NCBI GenBank assembly: GCA_002731295.1
Contig: PCBE01000123.1
Span: 1 to 8,810, forward strand
Direction: 5' to 3'
Length of the DNA stretch: 8,810 bases
From: Acidiferrobacteraceae bacterium
GTDB lineage: Bacteria > Pseudomonadota > Gammaproteobacteria > Arenicellales > UBA868
Shown: positions 1 through 6,144 of the stretch, one piece after another
Position numbering within the stretch: position 1 is the stretch's first letter
Layout of the letters: each line of letters opens with the position of its first letter
The notes under the pieces: generated by a model
Databases searched by the model: none
Told to the model about the DNA's origin: nothing
What the model saw: the letters and a program-made list of their open reading frames with translations, nothing else
Program-made: the position numbers and the translations under genes

Positions 1-1
1 G

Positions 2-1195
2 CGTCTTCGGGACGATCATCAGCAGGATCGGGTCAATGGTGTTGCCAACGACTTGCTGGGCCAGTTGGAGCATTCCTACGAGACACGCAAAGGTTACTGG
101 AAAGGCGGTACCGTCAGTGTCTATGGTTATGGAGGCGGGATCATCCCTCGTTTCTCTGAGGTTGGTCAGCAGTTTCCGGACTCGAAAGAATTTCACACGG
201 TTAGGGTACAGCCCCCTGCGGGCAATCATTACAGTACAGACATTCTTCGACAACTCGCCGACAGCTGGGAGAAGTGGGGTTCGGGTCTGGTGACGTTTCA
301 TGGGCAGACCGGTAGCATCATGTTTATCGGCGCAACAACTGAAAACACGCAACCCTTTTTTGACGAGATCAATGATTACGGTTTTGACCTGGGTGGGGCA
401 GGACCTTGTGTACGGACAGCGCAGTCGTGTGTTGGGGCCAGCCGATGTGAGCAATCGTGTGCGAACGAACACAAAATTCACCGCACCTTGGTTAACAACT
501 TCACTGATGATGTTCATCGTCCAGCGCTGCCCTACAAATTTAAGTTCAAAATATCGGGTTGTCCAAACGATTGTATGAACGCGATTGAACGTGCTGACAT
601 GGCAGTTATTGGTACCTGGCGTGATGACATCAAGGTTGACCAAGACGAGTGGAAATTCTACGTCGAAGCTAAAGGGCGTCAGCACACGATCGATAACATC
701 ATTACACGGTGTCCAACCAGTTCTTTGAGTCTTAAAGACGACGACTCACTGGAAATCGACAATCGCAACTGTGTGCGCTGTATGCACTGTATCAACGTGG
801 TGCCCAAGGCTCTCTCGCCAGGCGCCGATACTGGTGTGACGGTACTGATGGGCGGTAAACGCACGCTCAAGATCGGTGATTTGCTGGGTACCGTGGTGGT
901 GCCTTTCATGAAAGTGGAATCGGAAGAGGATTACGAACGACTGGTAGAGATCGCCGAAAACACCATCGATTATTGGGCTGAAAACGGCCTCGAACATGAG
1001 CGTTGTGGGGAAATGATCGAGCGGATCGGTTTGGTCAATTTTCTGGAAGGTATCGGTGTCGATGTTGATCCAAATATGGTTGCTGAGCCACGCGAGTCAT
1101 CTTACGTCCGGATGGACGGCTGGGATGAAGAAGCGATCAGATGGTTTGAGCGTAAAGCTGAGCAGAAACGAGTGGAACCAAACGCTGTCGCTTAA
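2..1195 (+). CDS. dsrA: Dissimilatory (reverse) sulfite reductase alpha subunit DsrA, 5' partial
   Basis: Alpha subunit of the cytoplasmic siroheme sulfite reductase, which in sulfur oxidisers works in reverse to release sulfite from DsrC-bound sulfur. The frame is open to the left edge and gives 397 visible residues; I estimate 20-30 N-terminal residues are missing. Residue numbers count from the first visible codon. The siroheme-coupled [4Fe-4S] motif is C143-x5-C149 (in SCVGASRC) with C187-x3-C191 (GCPNDC). An inserted ferredoxin domain shows C237 (RCPT) and C257-x2-C260-x2-C263 (CVRCMHC). The usual fourth ferredoxin position is Val, which is normal in DsrA because the upstream RCP cysteine supplies the ligand. 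The HGQTG and RVQPPAGNH segments are typical of DsrA. An additional cysteine (C136, GPCVRT) lies close to the siroheme motif. It ends 33 nt before dsrB. A TTG at 53 is internal to the gene, not its start. Identity is very secure; the oxidative assignment rests on the downstream dsrEFH and dsrL. Confidence 0.97.
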   Translation, partial: RLRDDHQQDRVNGVANDLLGQLEHSYETRKGYWKGGTVSVYGYGGGIIPRFSEVGQQFPDSKEFHTVRVQPPAGNHYSTDILRQLADSWEKWGSGLVTFHGQTGSIMFIGATTENTQPFFDEINDYGFDLGGAGPCVRTAQSCVGASRCEQSCANEHKIHRTLVNNFTDDVHRPALPYKFKFKISGCPNDCMNAIERADMAVIGTWRDDIKVDQDEWKFYVEAKGRQHTIDNIITRCPTSSLSLKDDDSLEIDNRNCVRCMHCINVVPKALSPGADTGVTVLMGGKRTLKIGDLLGTVVVPFMKVESEEDYERLVEIAENTIDYWAENGLEHERCGEMIERIGLVNFLEGIGVDVDPNMVAEPRESSYVRMDGWDEEAIRWFERKAEQKRVEPNAVA

Positions 1196-1216
1196 TCCGC
1201 CCACAGGGGACGAGTC

Positions 1217-1220
1217 GGAG
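1217..1220 (+). promoter_or_regulatory. Ribosome-binding site of dsrB
   Basis: GGAG lies 8 nt before the ATG at 1229, in the 33-nt gap after dsrA. It supports the ATG start giving MAKKEMRRP. Confidence 0.7.
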
Positions 1221-1228
1221 TATTTGTT

Positions 1229-2305
1229 ATGGCTAAAAAAGAAATGCGACGCCCGATTGAGTCGGGTTGCCCGGATGGTTTCCAGTACATGCATCCAGTC
1301 ATGGTCAAGAACTTTGGCCAGTGGAAATGGCACGACCACCCACGACCTGGAGTACTGCGGCATGTGGCCGAAAGTGGAGACGCTATCTGGACTGTCAGAG
1401 CGGGGACTCAGCGGATTCTCGATGTTTTTACCCTGAGAACGCTATGTGATATCGGCGATGAATTTGCCGACGGCCATGTTCGATTCACGATTCGCAGCAA
1501 CATCGAGTACATGGTAGACGGGGAAGAAAAGGTCAATCCGTTGATTGATGCACTGGAGAGCGCAGGTTTCGTGGTGGGCGGTACGGCAAATTCAGTGGCG
1601 ATGATTGCCCATACCCAAGGCTGGCTGCACTGTGATATTCCCGGTACTGACGCATCGGGAGTCGTGAAGTCGATGATGGATGAACTGATTGATGAGTTCA
1701 GAAACTGCAACATGCCCAACCGGGTTCATATCACGACGTCCTGCTGTCAGATCAATTGCGGTGGTCAGGGTGATATTGCGATCAACGTTCAACACACCAA
1801 GCCGCCAAAGATTAACCACGATCTGGTGGCAAATGTTTGTGAGCGGCCGTCGGTTGTGGCCCGTTGCCCAGTTGCTGCAATTCGACCGGCACAGGTCAAT
1901 GGTAAGCCAACCCTGGAAGTTGATGAAAAGAAATGCATCTGTTGCGGTGCTTGCTATCCACCGTGTCCACCCATGCAGATTAACGATCCTGAGCATACAA
2001 AACTCGCCATATGGGTGGGTGGGAATCACTCTAATGCGCGCAGTAAGCCGAGCTTCCAGAAGCTTGTCGCCTCAGGAATTCCAAATAATCCGCCCCGCTG
2101 GCCGGAAGCGACCGCCATCGTCAAGAAAATTCTCAATACCTACAAGGATGATGCCAGGGATTGGGAGCGAATAAACGACTGGATCGATCGCATTGGCTGG
2201 CCACGTTTTTTTGAGTTGACTGGTCTACCTTTTACGAAGTATCACATCGATCACTGGCGTGGTTCGCGTAGGAGCCTCAACTCATCTACCCATATTCGGT
2301 TTTAG
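1229..2305 (+). CDS. dsrB: Dissimilatory (reverse) sulfite reductase beta subunit DsrB
   Basis: Beta subunit of the DsrA2B2 sulfite reductase, 358 residues and apparently full length. In solved DsrAB structures the catalytically active siroheme-[4Fe-4S] centre is associated with DsrB and is reached by the DsrC C-terminal arm. The coupled-cluster ligands are visible as C135 (GWLHCDIP) and C172, C173 and C177 (SCCQINCGG). The inserted ferredoxin domain has C213 (ARCPVAAI) followed by a complete C236-x2-C239-x2-C242-x3-C246-P motif (CICCGACYPPCP). The C-terminus ends in STHIRF. ATG at 1229 has a GGAG 8 nt upstream (1217-1220). The stop codon TAG is itself part of the dsrE ribosome-binding site. 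The gene is co-transcribed with dsrA (33-nt gap). No truncation or missing ligand is seen. Confidence 0.98.
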   Translation: MAKKEMRRPIESGCPDGFQYMHPVMVKNFGQWKWHDHPRPGVLRHVAESGDAIWTVRAGTQRILDVFTLRTLCDIGDEFADGHVRFTIRSNIEYMVDGEEKVNPLIDALESAGFVVGGTANSVAMIAHTQGWLHCDIPGTDASGVVKSMMDELIDEFRNCNMPNRVHITTSCCQINCGGQGDIAINVQHTKPPKINHDLVANVCERPSVVARCPVAAIRPAQVNGKPTLEVDEKKCICCGACYPPCPPMQINDPEHTKLAIWVGGNHSNARSKPSFQKLVASGIPNNPPRWPEATAIVKKILNTYKDDARDWERINDWIDRIGWPRFFELTGLPFTKYHIDHWRGSRRSLNSSTHIRF

Positions 2306-2308
2306 GAA
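2303..2308 (+). promoter_or_regulatory. dsrE ribosome-binding site overlapping the dsrB stop codon
   Basis: TAGGAA contains the dsrB TAG stop (2303-2305) and a Shine-Dalgarno core AGGAA, 5 nt before the dsrE ATG at 2314. A ribosome terminating dsrB sits on the dsrE initiation site, so coupled translation is likely (inference). Confidence 0.7.
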
Positions 2309-2313
2309 ACCAA

Positions 2314-2706
2314 ATGAAATTCTCGGTAATGGTCAACGAGGGGCCGTACACCCATCAGGCCGCTGATACGGCCTATCACTTTACCCGGGCGGTGCTCGAT
2401 GCCGGTCACGAGATTTTCCGCGTTTTTTTCTACCACGACGGTGTTCACAATGGCACGCGGATGACGACCCCACCCCAGGATGACCGCCATATCGTAGATC
2501 GATGGAGTGAACTGGCGCATGATCATGACATCGACCTGGTGGTGTGTGTCGCTGCCGCTCAGCGTCGTGGCATCCTGGATAAAGACGAAGCCAAACGCAA
2601 CGGCAAAGATGGTGACAATATCGCACCGGGTTTCCGAATTTCTGGCCTGGGTCAGCTGATCGAGGCCGGCATAGAAGCAGATCGACTACTGGTCTTTGGT
2701 GACTAA
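2314..2706 (+). CDS. dsrE: Sulfurtransferase subunit DsrE (TusD-like), active Cys78
   Basis: Catalytic subunit of the cytoplasmic DsrE2F2H2 sulfur-transfer complex, homologous to TusD of TusBCD. It receives sulfane sulfur from upstream carriers (rhodanese/TusA in studied species) and hands it to DsrC. The 130-residue length fits the family. Cys78, in DLVVCVAAAQRRGI, occupies exactly the position of the essential persulfide-carrying cysteine known in A. vinosum DsrE. The N-terminal KFSVMVNEGPYTHQAADTA strand-helix and the C-terminal SGLGQLIEAG..ADRLLVFGD block are typical of DsrE. DsrEFH is found in sulfur oxidisers and absent from sulfate reducers, so this gene is the best local evidence for oxidative direction. 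It starts 8 nt after the dsrB stop and is followed by dsrF after 16 nt. Confidence 0.97.
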   Translation: MKFSVMVNEGPYTHQAADTAYHFTRAVLDAGHEIFRVFFYHDGVHNGTRMTTPPQDDRHIVDRWSELAHDHDIDLVVCVAAAQRRGILDKDEAKRNGKDGDNIAPGFRISGLGQLIEAGIEADRLLVFGD

Positions 2707-2712
2707 CGAATC

Positions 2713-2720
2713 AGGTAAGG
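2713..2720 (+). promoter_or_regulatory. Probable dsrF ribosome-binding site that decides the GTG start
   Basis: AGGTAAGG contains an AGG core ending 7 nt before the GTG at 2723. The alternative starts TTG 2696 and GTG 2699 overlap the end of dsrE and have no purine-rich site at the right distance, so this motif favours the downstream GTG. Confidence 0.5.
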
Positions 2721-2722
2721 CT

Positions 2723-3121
2723 GTGAAGAAATTCATGTACGTCAATCGCCACGCCCCCCACGGGACCATCTATCCGCTTGAAGGTCTTGAAGTGGCACTC
2801 ATTGGTGCCGCTTTCGATCAAGACGTCAGCATGGCGTTTATTGGTGACGGTGTTTTCCAACTGACTAAGGGCCAGGACACGGCCGATTTAGGCATCAAGA
2901 ATTGTGCACCTACCTATGGCGCGTTGGGCGATTATGAAGTCACCAAGCTGTACGTGGAGCAGGAATCGCTCGACGAAAGAGGCCTAGAATTGAACGATCT
3001 GATGAATCTGACTTGGGAAGATGAACAAGAGGACTGGGCAGAAAAACCGTCGATCCGGTTGGTCAGCCGAGCACAGTTGTCAGACCTGCTTGAACAGCAG
3101 GATGTGATCCTGAATTTCTAA
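2723..3121 (+). CDS. dsrF: Sulfurtransferase complex subunit DsrF (TusC-like)
   Basis: Structural subunit of the DsrE2F2H2 complex, homologous to TusC, and needed for sulfur transfer to DsrC. From the GTG at 2723 it has 132 residues and begins KKFMYVNRHAPHGTIY, which matches the typical DsrF N-terminus. The IGAAFDQDVSMAFIGDGVFQL core and the PTYGALGDYEVTKLYV block identify the subfamily. It has only one cysteine (C61, KNCAPTYG), consistent with DsrF not being the catalytic subunit. An acidic patch (WEDEQED) sits near residue 98-104. Starts at TTG 2696 or GTG 2699 would add 8-9 residues and overlap dsrE; I prefer 2723 because of the AGG at 2713-2715 and the family-like N-terminus, but 2699 cannot be excluded. 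Stop at 3119-3121, 8 nt before dsrH. Confidence 0.93.
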   Translation: MKKFMYVNRHAPHGTIYPLEGLEVALIGAAFDQDVSMAFIGDGVFQLTKGQDTADLGIKNCAPTYGALGDYEVTKLYVEQESLDERGLELNDLMNLTWEDEQEDWAEKPSIRLVSRAQLSDLLEQQDVILNF

Positions 3122-3129
3122 CACTGACG

Positions 3130-3432
3130 ATGCTGCACACGGTCAACAAATCGCCGTTCGACAGTCACAGTCTACAGACCTGTTTGGGACTGGCCAAAGC
3201 TGGCAGCGATATTTTGCTGATAGAAGATGCGGTTTATGCGGCAATGTCCGGTACGGCTGTGACGTCGATGGTCGAATCCGCGATGAACTCCTCCACCATT
3301 TACGCGTTGGAGCCGGATCTCAAGGCACGCGGAATCGGATCCGAGAAGATGATCAGCGGTATAAATCTCGTTGGTTACGATGGCTTTGTGGAACTTGCGG
3401 TAACCAACGATAAAGTGCAGAGCTGGTTATAG
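3130..3432 (+). CDS. dsrH: Sulfurtransferase complex subunit DsrH (TusB-like)
   Basis: Third subunit of the DsrEFH complex, homologous to TusB. Its 100 residues fit the family. The N-terminus LHTVNKSPFDSHSLQTC is diagnostic, with Cys18 at the place of the conserved DsrH cysteine (Cys20 in A. vinosum numbering, by my recollection). That cysteine is a secondary candidate for sulfur handling beside DsrE Cys78. The middle part (ILLIEDAVYAAMSGT) and the C-terminal VGYDGFVELA are family-like. No clear Shine-Dalgarno sequence precedes the ATG, which lies 8 nt after the dsrF stop, so translation is probably coupled to dsrF. This suits a complex needing equal amounts of E, F and H (inference). An in-frame CTG at 3124 would add two residues and match the A. 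vinosum length, but ATG is preferred. Confidence 0.96.
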   Translation: MLHTVNKSPFDSHSLQTCLGLAKAGSDILLIEDAVYAAMSGTAVTSMVESAMNSSTIYALEPDLKARGIGSEKMISGINLVGYDGFVELAVTNDKVQSWL

Positions 3433-3440
3433 ATTAATTA

Positions 3441-3447
3441 AAAGGAG
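3441..3447 (+). promoter_or_regulatory. Strong ribosome-binding site of dsrC
   Basis: AAAGGAG followed by AT gives the near-perfect AAGGAGAT, 7 nt before the ATG at 3455, in an A/T-rich leader. It is the best Shine-Dalgarno in the window and fits the high DsrC abundance known in sulfur oxidisers. Confidence 0.85.
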
Positions 3448-3454
3448 ATTTGAT

Positions 3455-3787
3455 ATGGCATTCGAAATCAATGGTAAAACCTACGAGACAGACGAGGAAG
3501 GCTATCTCGCTAACTTGAGTGACTGGAACGCTGACGTTGCTGACCATATGGCAACTGAGGATGACTGCGATCTCAGTGAAAACCACTGGGAAGTCATCAA
3601 ATTTCTGCGCGATTACTATGAGGAGTATCAGATTGCGCCAGCAGTGCGGGTACTGACCAAAGCTATTGGCAAACGATTGGGTAAGGATAAAGGCAACAGT
3701 AAATATCTCTATGAGCTGTTCCCTTATGGTCCGGCCAAGCAGGCCTGTAAGTACGCGGGCCTGCCTAAGCCAACTGGCTGCGTCTGA
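3455..3787 (+). CDS. dsrC: Sulfur-carrier protein DsrC (TusE family)
   Basis: Small cytoplasmic sulfur carrier, the physiological partner of DsrAB, DsrEFH and DsrK. The 110 residues end in the DsrC hallmark arm: C98-x10-C109-V (ACKYAGLPKPTGCV). Both redox cysteines are present: C109, the penultimate residue (CysA), and C98 (CysB). This separates true DsrC from TusE-type paralogues that lack the second cysteine. The core blocks LRDYYEEYQIAPAVRVLTKA and YLYELFPYGPAKQ are strongly conserved. In the pathway it accepts sulfur from DsrE, presents it to DsrAB as a persulfide and may leave as a trisulfide processed by DsrMK. A third cysteine, C38 (TEDDCDLSE), lies in the N-terminal half where I recall no conserved cysteine. 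The gene has its own strong ribosome-binding site and is followed by the longest spacer in the window, so it may be expressed above its neighbours. Confidence 0.98.
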   Translation: MAFEINGKTYETDEEGYLANLSDWNADVADHMATEDDCDLSENHWEVIKFLRDYYEEYQIAPAVRVLTKAIGKRLGKDKGNSKYLYELFPYGPAKQACKYAGLPKPTGCV

Positions 3788-3790
3788 ATG

Positions 3791-3848
3791 TCGAGCCGGT
3801 TCACGATTGACTCTGTCCATTAGCCGAACACGGCATACGCCGGGTCGA
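3791..3848 (+). other. Imperfect stem-loop in the dsrC-dsrM spacer
   Basis: TCGAGCCGG (3791-3799) pairs with CCGGGTCGA (3840-3848) with a single G-G mismatch, enclosing about 40 nt. A smaller hairpin, CGGC-ATAC-GCCG (3831-3842), shares bases 3840-3842 with the larger stem, so the two cannot form fully together. No T-run follows, so this is not a standard intrinsic terminator. It may be an RNA-processing or 3'-end stabilising element for the dsrC message, or act on dsrM initiation (GAGAG at 3856-3860 lies just downstream). All function is inference; the pairing was read by eye. Confidence 0.35.
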
Positions 3849-3855
3849 ATTTCTA

Positions 3856-3860
3856 GAGAG
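3856..3860 (+). promoter_or_regulatory. Ribosome-binding site for the TTG start of dsrM
   Basis: GAGAG lies 8 nt before TTG 3869. Its first base is the last base of an in-frame TAG (3854-3856), which blocks any start further upstream. Confidence 0.55.
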
Positions 3861-3868
3861 CGTTAGGT

Positions 3869-4606
3869 TTGATTCTGGGCACTATCTATGCCTTCTTGTT
3901 TCTCGTGGCAGCATTCTGTCTCGTTGTGGGAGTGGCTTTGCGTGTTATCCGCTACAGCAGGACACCGGTGCCGTTGGTTATTCCAACCACACCGGCGCCT
4001 ACGACGACTGGCGGTGTTGTCTCTCGGATGTTTCGTGAAGTCGTGTTGTTTGAGAGTCTTTTCAAAGGAAGCAAGTGGACCTGGCTGTTCGGGTGGTTAT
4101 TTCATTTCGGGCTGGTCGTTGCTCTGTTGCGTCATTTACGATACTTCACGGAACCGGTATGGCAGTGGGTTGAAGTGATCCAATGGGTTGGTCTCTACGG
4201 GGGTGGGGTGATGCTGTTTGGTCTACTGGGACTGTGGGCCCGTCGTTTCCTGGTCGATCGGGTTCGCTACATCAGTGCGCTGTCGGATCACTTGATGCTG
4301 GCACTGCTGGTAGCTATTGCAGGCTCAGGGCTTGCCATTAAATATGGTGTTCATACCGACATCGTCGCACTAAAGGCGTTTACTCGCGGATTATTGATGT
4401 TCGACTGGCAGCCGTTACCCGCTGAGCCTTTGTTGCTGATGCACCTGACACTGGTCATCCTTTTGATGGTTATATTTCCGTTCAGTAAGCTCCTCCATGC
4501 ACCAGGTGTTTTCTTTAGCCCTACCCGCACGATGAAAGACACCCCCCGGGAAAAACGCCACAGCGCGCCGTGGGCAGACGAAATCAACCGGTCAACCCTA
4601 CGGTAG
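3869..4606 (+). CDS. dsrM: Membrane cytochrome b subunit DsrM (NarI-like)
   Basis: Integral-membrane diheme cytochrome b of the DsrMKJOP complex, related to NarI. It links DsrK on the cytoplasmic side to the quinone pool. At 245 residues it has about five hydrophobic segments (roughly 3-24, 72-88, 104-123, 138-157, 186-207). Histidines in or beside them (H79, H89, H141, H192) are candidate heme ligands; H162 and H210 are also present. The tail after residue 210 is polar (PTRTMKDTPREKRHSAPWADE) and probably cytoplasmic. The start is TTG: an in-frame TAG at 3854-3856 leaves no upstream option, and the next in-frame ATG lies past the first membrane helix (residue 54). Rare start codon plus modest ribosome-binding site suggests lower expression than dsrC. 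The gene is read 9 nt before dsrK. Identity follows from topology, histidines and position beside dsrK. Confidence 0.94.
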   Translation: MILGTIYAFLFLVAAFCLVVGVALRVIRYSRTPVPLVIPTTPAPTTTGGVVSRMFREVVLFESLFKGSKWTWLFGWLFHFGLVVALLRHLRYFTEPVWQWVEVIQWVGLYGGGVMLFGLLGLWARRFLVDRVRYISALSDHLMLALLVAIAGSGLAIKYGVHTDIVALKAFTRGLLMFDWQPLPAEPLLLMHLTLVILLMVIFPFSKLLHAPGVFFSPTRTMKDTPREKRHSAPWADEINRSTLR

Positions 4607-4615
4607 TATTTGCTC

Positions 4616-6112
4616 ATGGCGAAACGCGAATTCTCCATCCCCGTTATCAAGTCGCCCCCTGAGATCCCGCCAATACGCCCGGGGGCAATGGCCCACAGTA
4701 GACCCTTTGTCGCCAAAGCCGAGCATCAGGAACCATTGGGATTCCCTGGTGAGCTCGTTGACAACTGGAAATCAGTTGCCATAGACAAAATGGAGGAATT
4801 ACTCGGCAAGTATCGTGCACTGCCGGTTTTTCTTGATTCGTGTGTGAAGTGTGGTGCTTGCACGGACAAGTGTCACTACTACCTGGGTACCGGTGATCCC
4901 AAGAACATGCCCGTAGCCCGGCAGGATATTTTACGCAGCGTCTATCGTCGTTATTTCACAGTCGCCGGCAAGTACTTTCCTAAACTGGTCGGCGCAGCCG
5001 AGTTGACCGAGGAAGTCATAGATGACTGGTATCGTTACTACCATCAATGTTCCGAATGCCGACGTTGTTCAGTTTACTGCCCCTTCGGTATCGATACGGC
5101 AGAGATTACGATGGCTGGACGCGAAATTCTGGCCTCGATCGGTGTCGGGCAGAAGTATGCCAACGAAATCATCGGCAAGGTGCACAAAATAGGGAATAAC
5201 CTTGGTCTGCCGGAACCCGCGCTTGTCGATACGCTCGAAGGCCTGGAAGAGGAAGTCGAGGAAGAGATCAATGTGCCCGTCAAATTTCCGCTGGACCAGG
5301 TGGGTGCGGAGGTGCTTCTGGTGACACCGTCTGCTGATTTTTTTGCCGAGCCCCATGTTGATGGTCTTATTGGCTATGCCAAGGTCTTTCATCAGGCAGG
5401 CATCAGCTGGACCTTGAGTTCTTATGCATCAGAAGCTGCAAACTTTGGAATTTTTGTCGGCAACTACGAAAACATGCAAAAGGTCGCCGAACGCATTCGT
5501 CAAGCCGCACTGGATCTCGGCGTAAAGCGGATTGTGGTGGGTGAATGTGGTCACGCCTGGCGTGTTGCTTACAGTTTCTGGAACACGTTGATCGGGCCAT
5601 TTGATTTTCTGGATACCGCATACCCTACTCCCCAACATATCTGTGAGCTGACGTATCACCTGCTACAACAAGGTCAGCTCAAGCTCGATCCGGCCCAGAA
5701 TGATGACAAAGTCGTGACATTCCATGATTCGTGCAATGTCTCGCGAGGTTCGCGTATGGGCGACATGCCTGGTGGGCAATTTACCATTCCTAGAGCGCTG
5801 ATCAGGTCGGCCTGCCCGCATTTTGTTGACATGGCGCCTGAGACTACGCACGAGCACACATTTTGTTGCGGCGGCGGCGGCGGGTTGCTCACCGATGATC
5901 TTCTCGAACTCAGGGTAAAGGGCGCGCTGCCTCGTGTCAGTGCTCTAAAGCGGGTTATCGAGGAAGACGGTGTCACGCACATGGCAGCAATTTGTGCAAT
6001 CTGCAAGAGTCAGTTCAGCAAAGTTTTGCCGGAATATGGTATGGGCATGGACATGGTGGTGAGTGTTCACCAGCTCATCGGTGATGCGCTCGTGTTTGAA
6101 CCGGCTCAATAA
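4616..6112 (+). CDS. dsrK: HdrD-like iron-sulfur subunit DsrK
   Basis: Cytoplasmic catalytic subunit of DsrMKJOP, related to heterodisulfide reductase HdrD and thought to act on the DsrC disulfide or trisulfide. It has 498 residues from ATG 4616. Two ferredoxin-type [4Fe-4S] motifs are intact: C76-x2-C79-x2-C82-x3-C86 (CVKCGACTDKC) and C145-x2-C148-x2-C151-x3-C155-P (CSECRRCSVYCP). The C-terminal half carries the CCG-type special-cluster ligands: C311 (GECGHAWR), C373 (HDSCNVSRG), C417-C418-G (FCCGGGGG) and C460-x2-C463 (CAICK). An acidic stretch (EGLEEEVEEE, about 208-217) links the ferredoxin and CCG regions. The start MAKREFSIPV at ATG 4616 is preferred over TTG 4610, which would add two residues. 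No strong Shine-Dalgarno is seen; GGTAG near 4602-4606 overlaps the dsrM stop, so translation is probably coupled to dsrM. Confidence 0.97.
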   Translation: MAKREFSIPVIKSPPEIPPIRPGAMAHSRPFVAKAEHQEPLGFPGELVDNWKSVAIDKMEELLGKYRALPVFLDSCVKCGACTDKCHYYLGTGDPKNMPVARQDILRSVYRRYFTVAGKYFPKLVGAAELTEEVIDDWYRYYHQCSECRRCSVYCPFGIDTAEITMAGREILASIGVGQKYANEIIGKVHKIGNNLGLPEPALVDTLEGLEEEVEEEINVPVKFPLDQVGAEVLLVTPSADFFAEPHVDGLIGYAKVFHQAGISWTLSSYASEAANFGIFVGNYENMQKVAERIRQAALDLGVKRIVVGECGHAWRVAYSFWNTLIGPFDFLDTAYPTPQHICELTYHLLQQGQLKLDPAQNDDKVVTFHDSCNVSRGSRMGDMPGGQFTIPRALIRSACPHFVDMAPETTHEHTFCCGGGGGLLTDDLLELRVKGALPRVSALKRVIEEDGVTHMAAICAICKSQFSKVLPEYGMGMDMVVSVHQLIGDALVFEPAQ

Positions 6113-6131
6113 ACGTGAGTGGTATTGATCA

Positions 6132-6137
6132 AGAGGA
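6132..6137 (+). promoter_or_regulatory. Ribosome-binding site that fixes the dsrL start at ATG 6145
   Basis: AGAGGA lies 7 nt before ATG 6145. The longer GTG start at 6115 lies only 2 nt after the dsrK stop and has no comparable site, so the 651-residue form is preferred. Confidence 0.75.
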
Positions 6138-6144
6138 AACCCCG

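Noticed and set aside
53..55. TTG as the start codon of dsrA
   Set aside because: The frame continues upstream to the window edge with DsrA-like residues (NDLLGQLEHSYETR), so the true start is outside the window.
1689..2174. 161-residue plus-strand frame inside dsrB
   Set aside because: It is an out-of-frame reading of dsrB rich in Arg/Ser/Trp with no motif; the dsrB frame has all expected cysteines.
3434..3820. 128-residue minus-strand open frame opposite dsrC
   Set aside because: It mirrors the well-conserved dsrC gene, shows no recognisable protein features and has no convincing start site; it is a shadow frame.
3791..3848. Intrinsic terminator after dsrC
   Set aside because: The stem has a mismatch and a long loop, and no U-tract follows; downstream dsrMKLJO also clearly belong to the same operon.
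5338..5344. T7, and similar homopolymers at 2206-2212, 2425-2431 and C7 near 6284-6290, as possible frameshift sites
   Set aside because: The protein reads correctly through each run in one frame, so there is no sign of frameshifting or sequencing error.
5869..5884. GGC/GCG run as a possible slippage repeat in dsrK
   Set aside because: It encodes the conserved CCGGGGG cluster segment in frame; the repeat follows from protein sequence.
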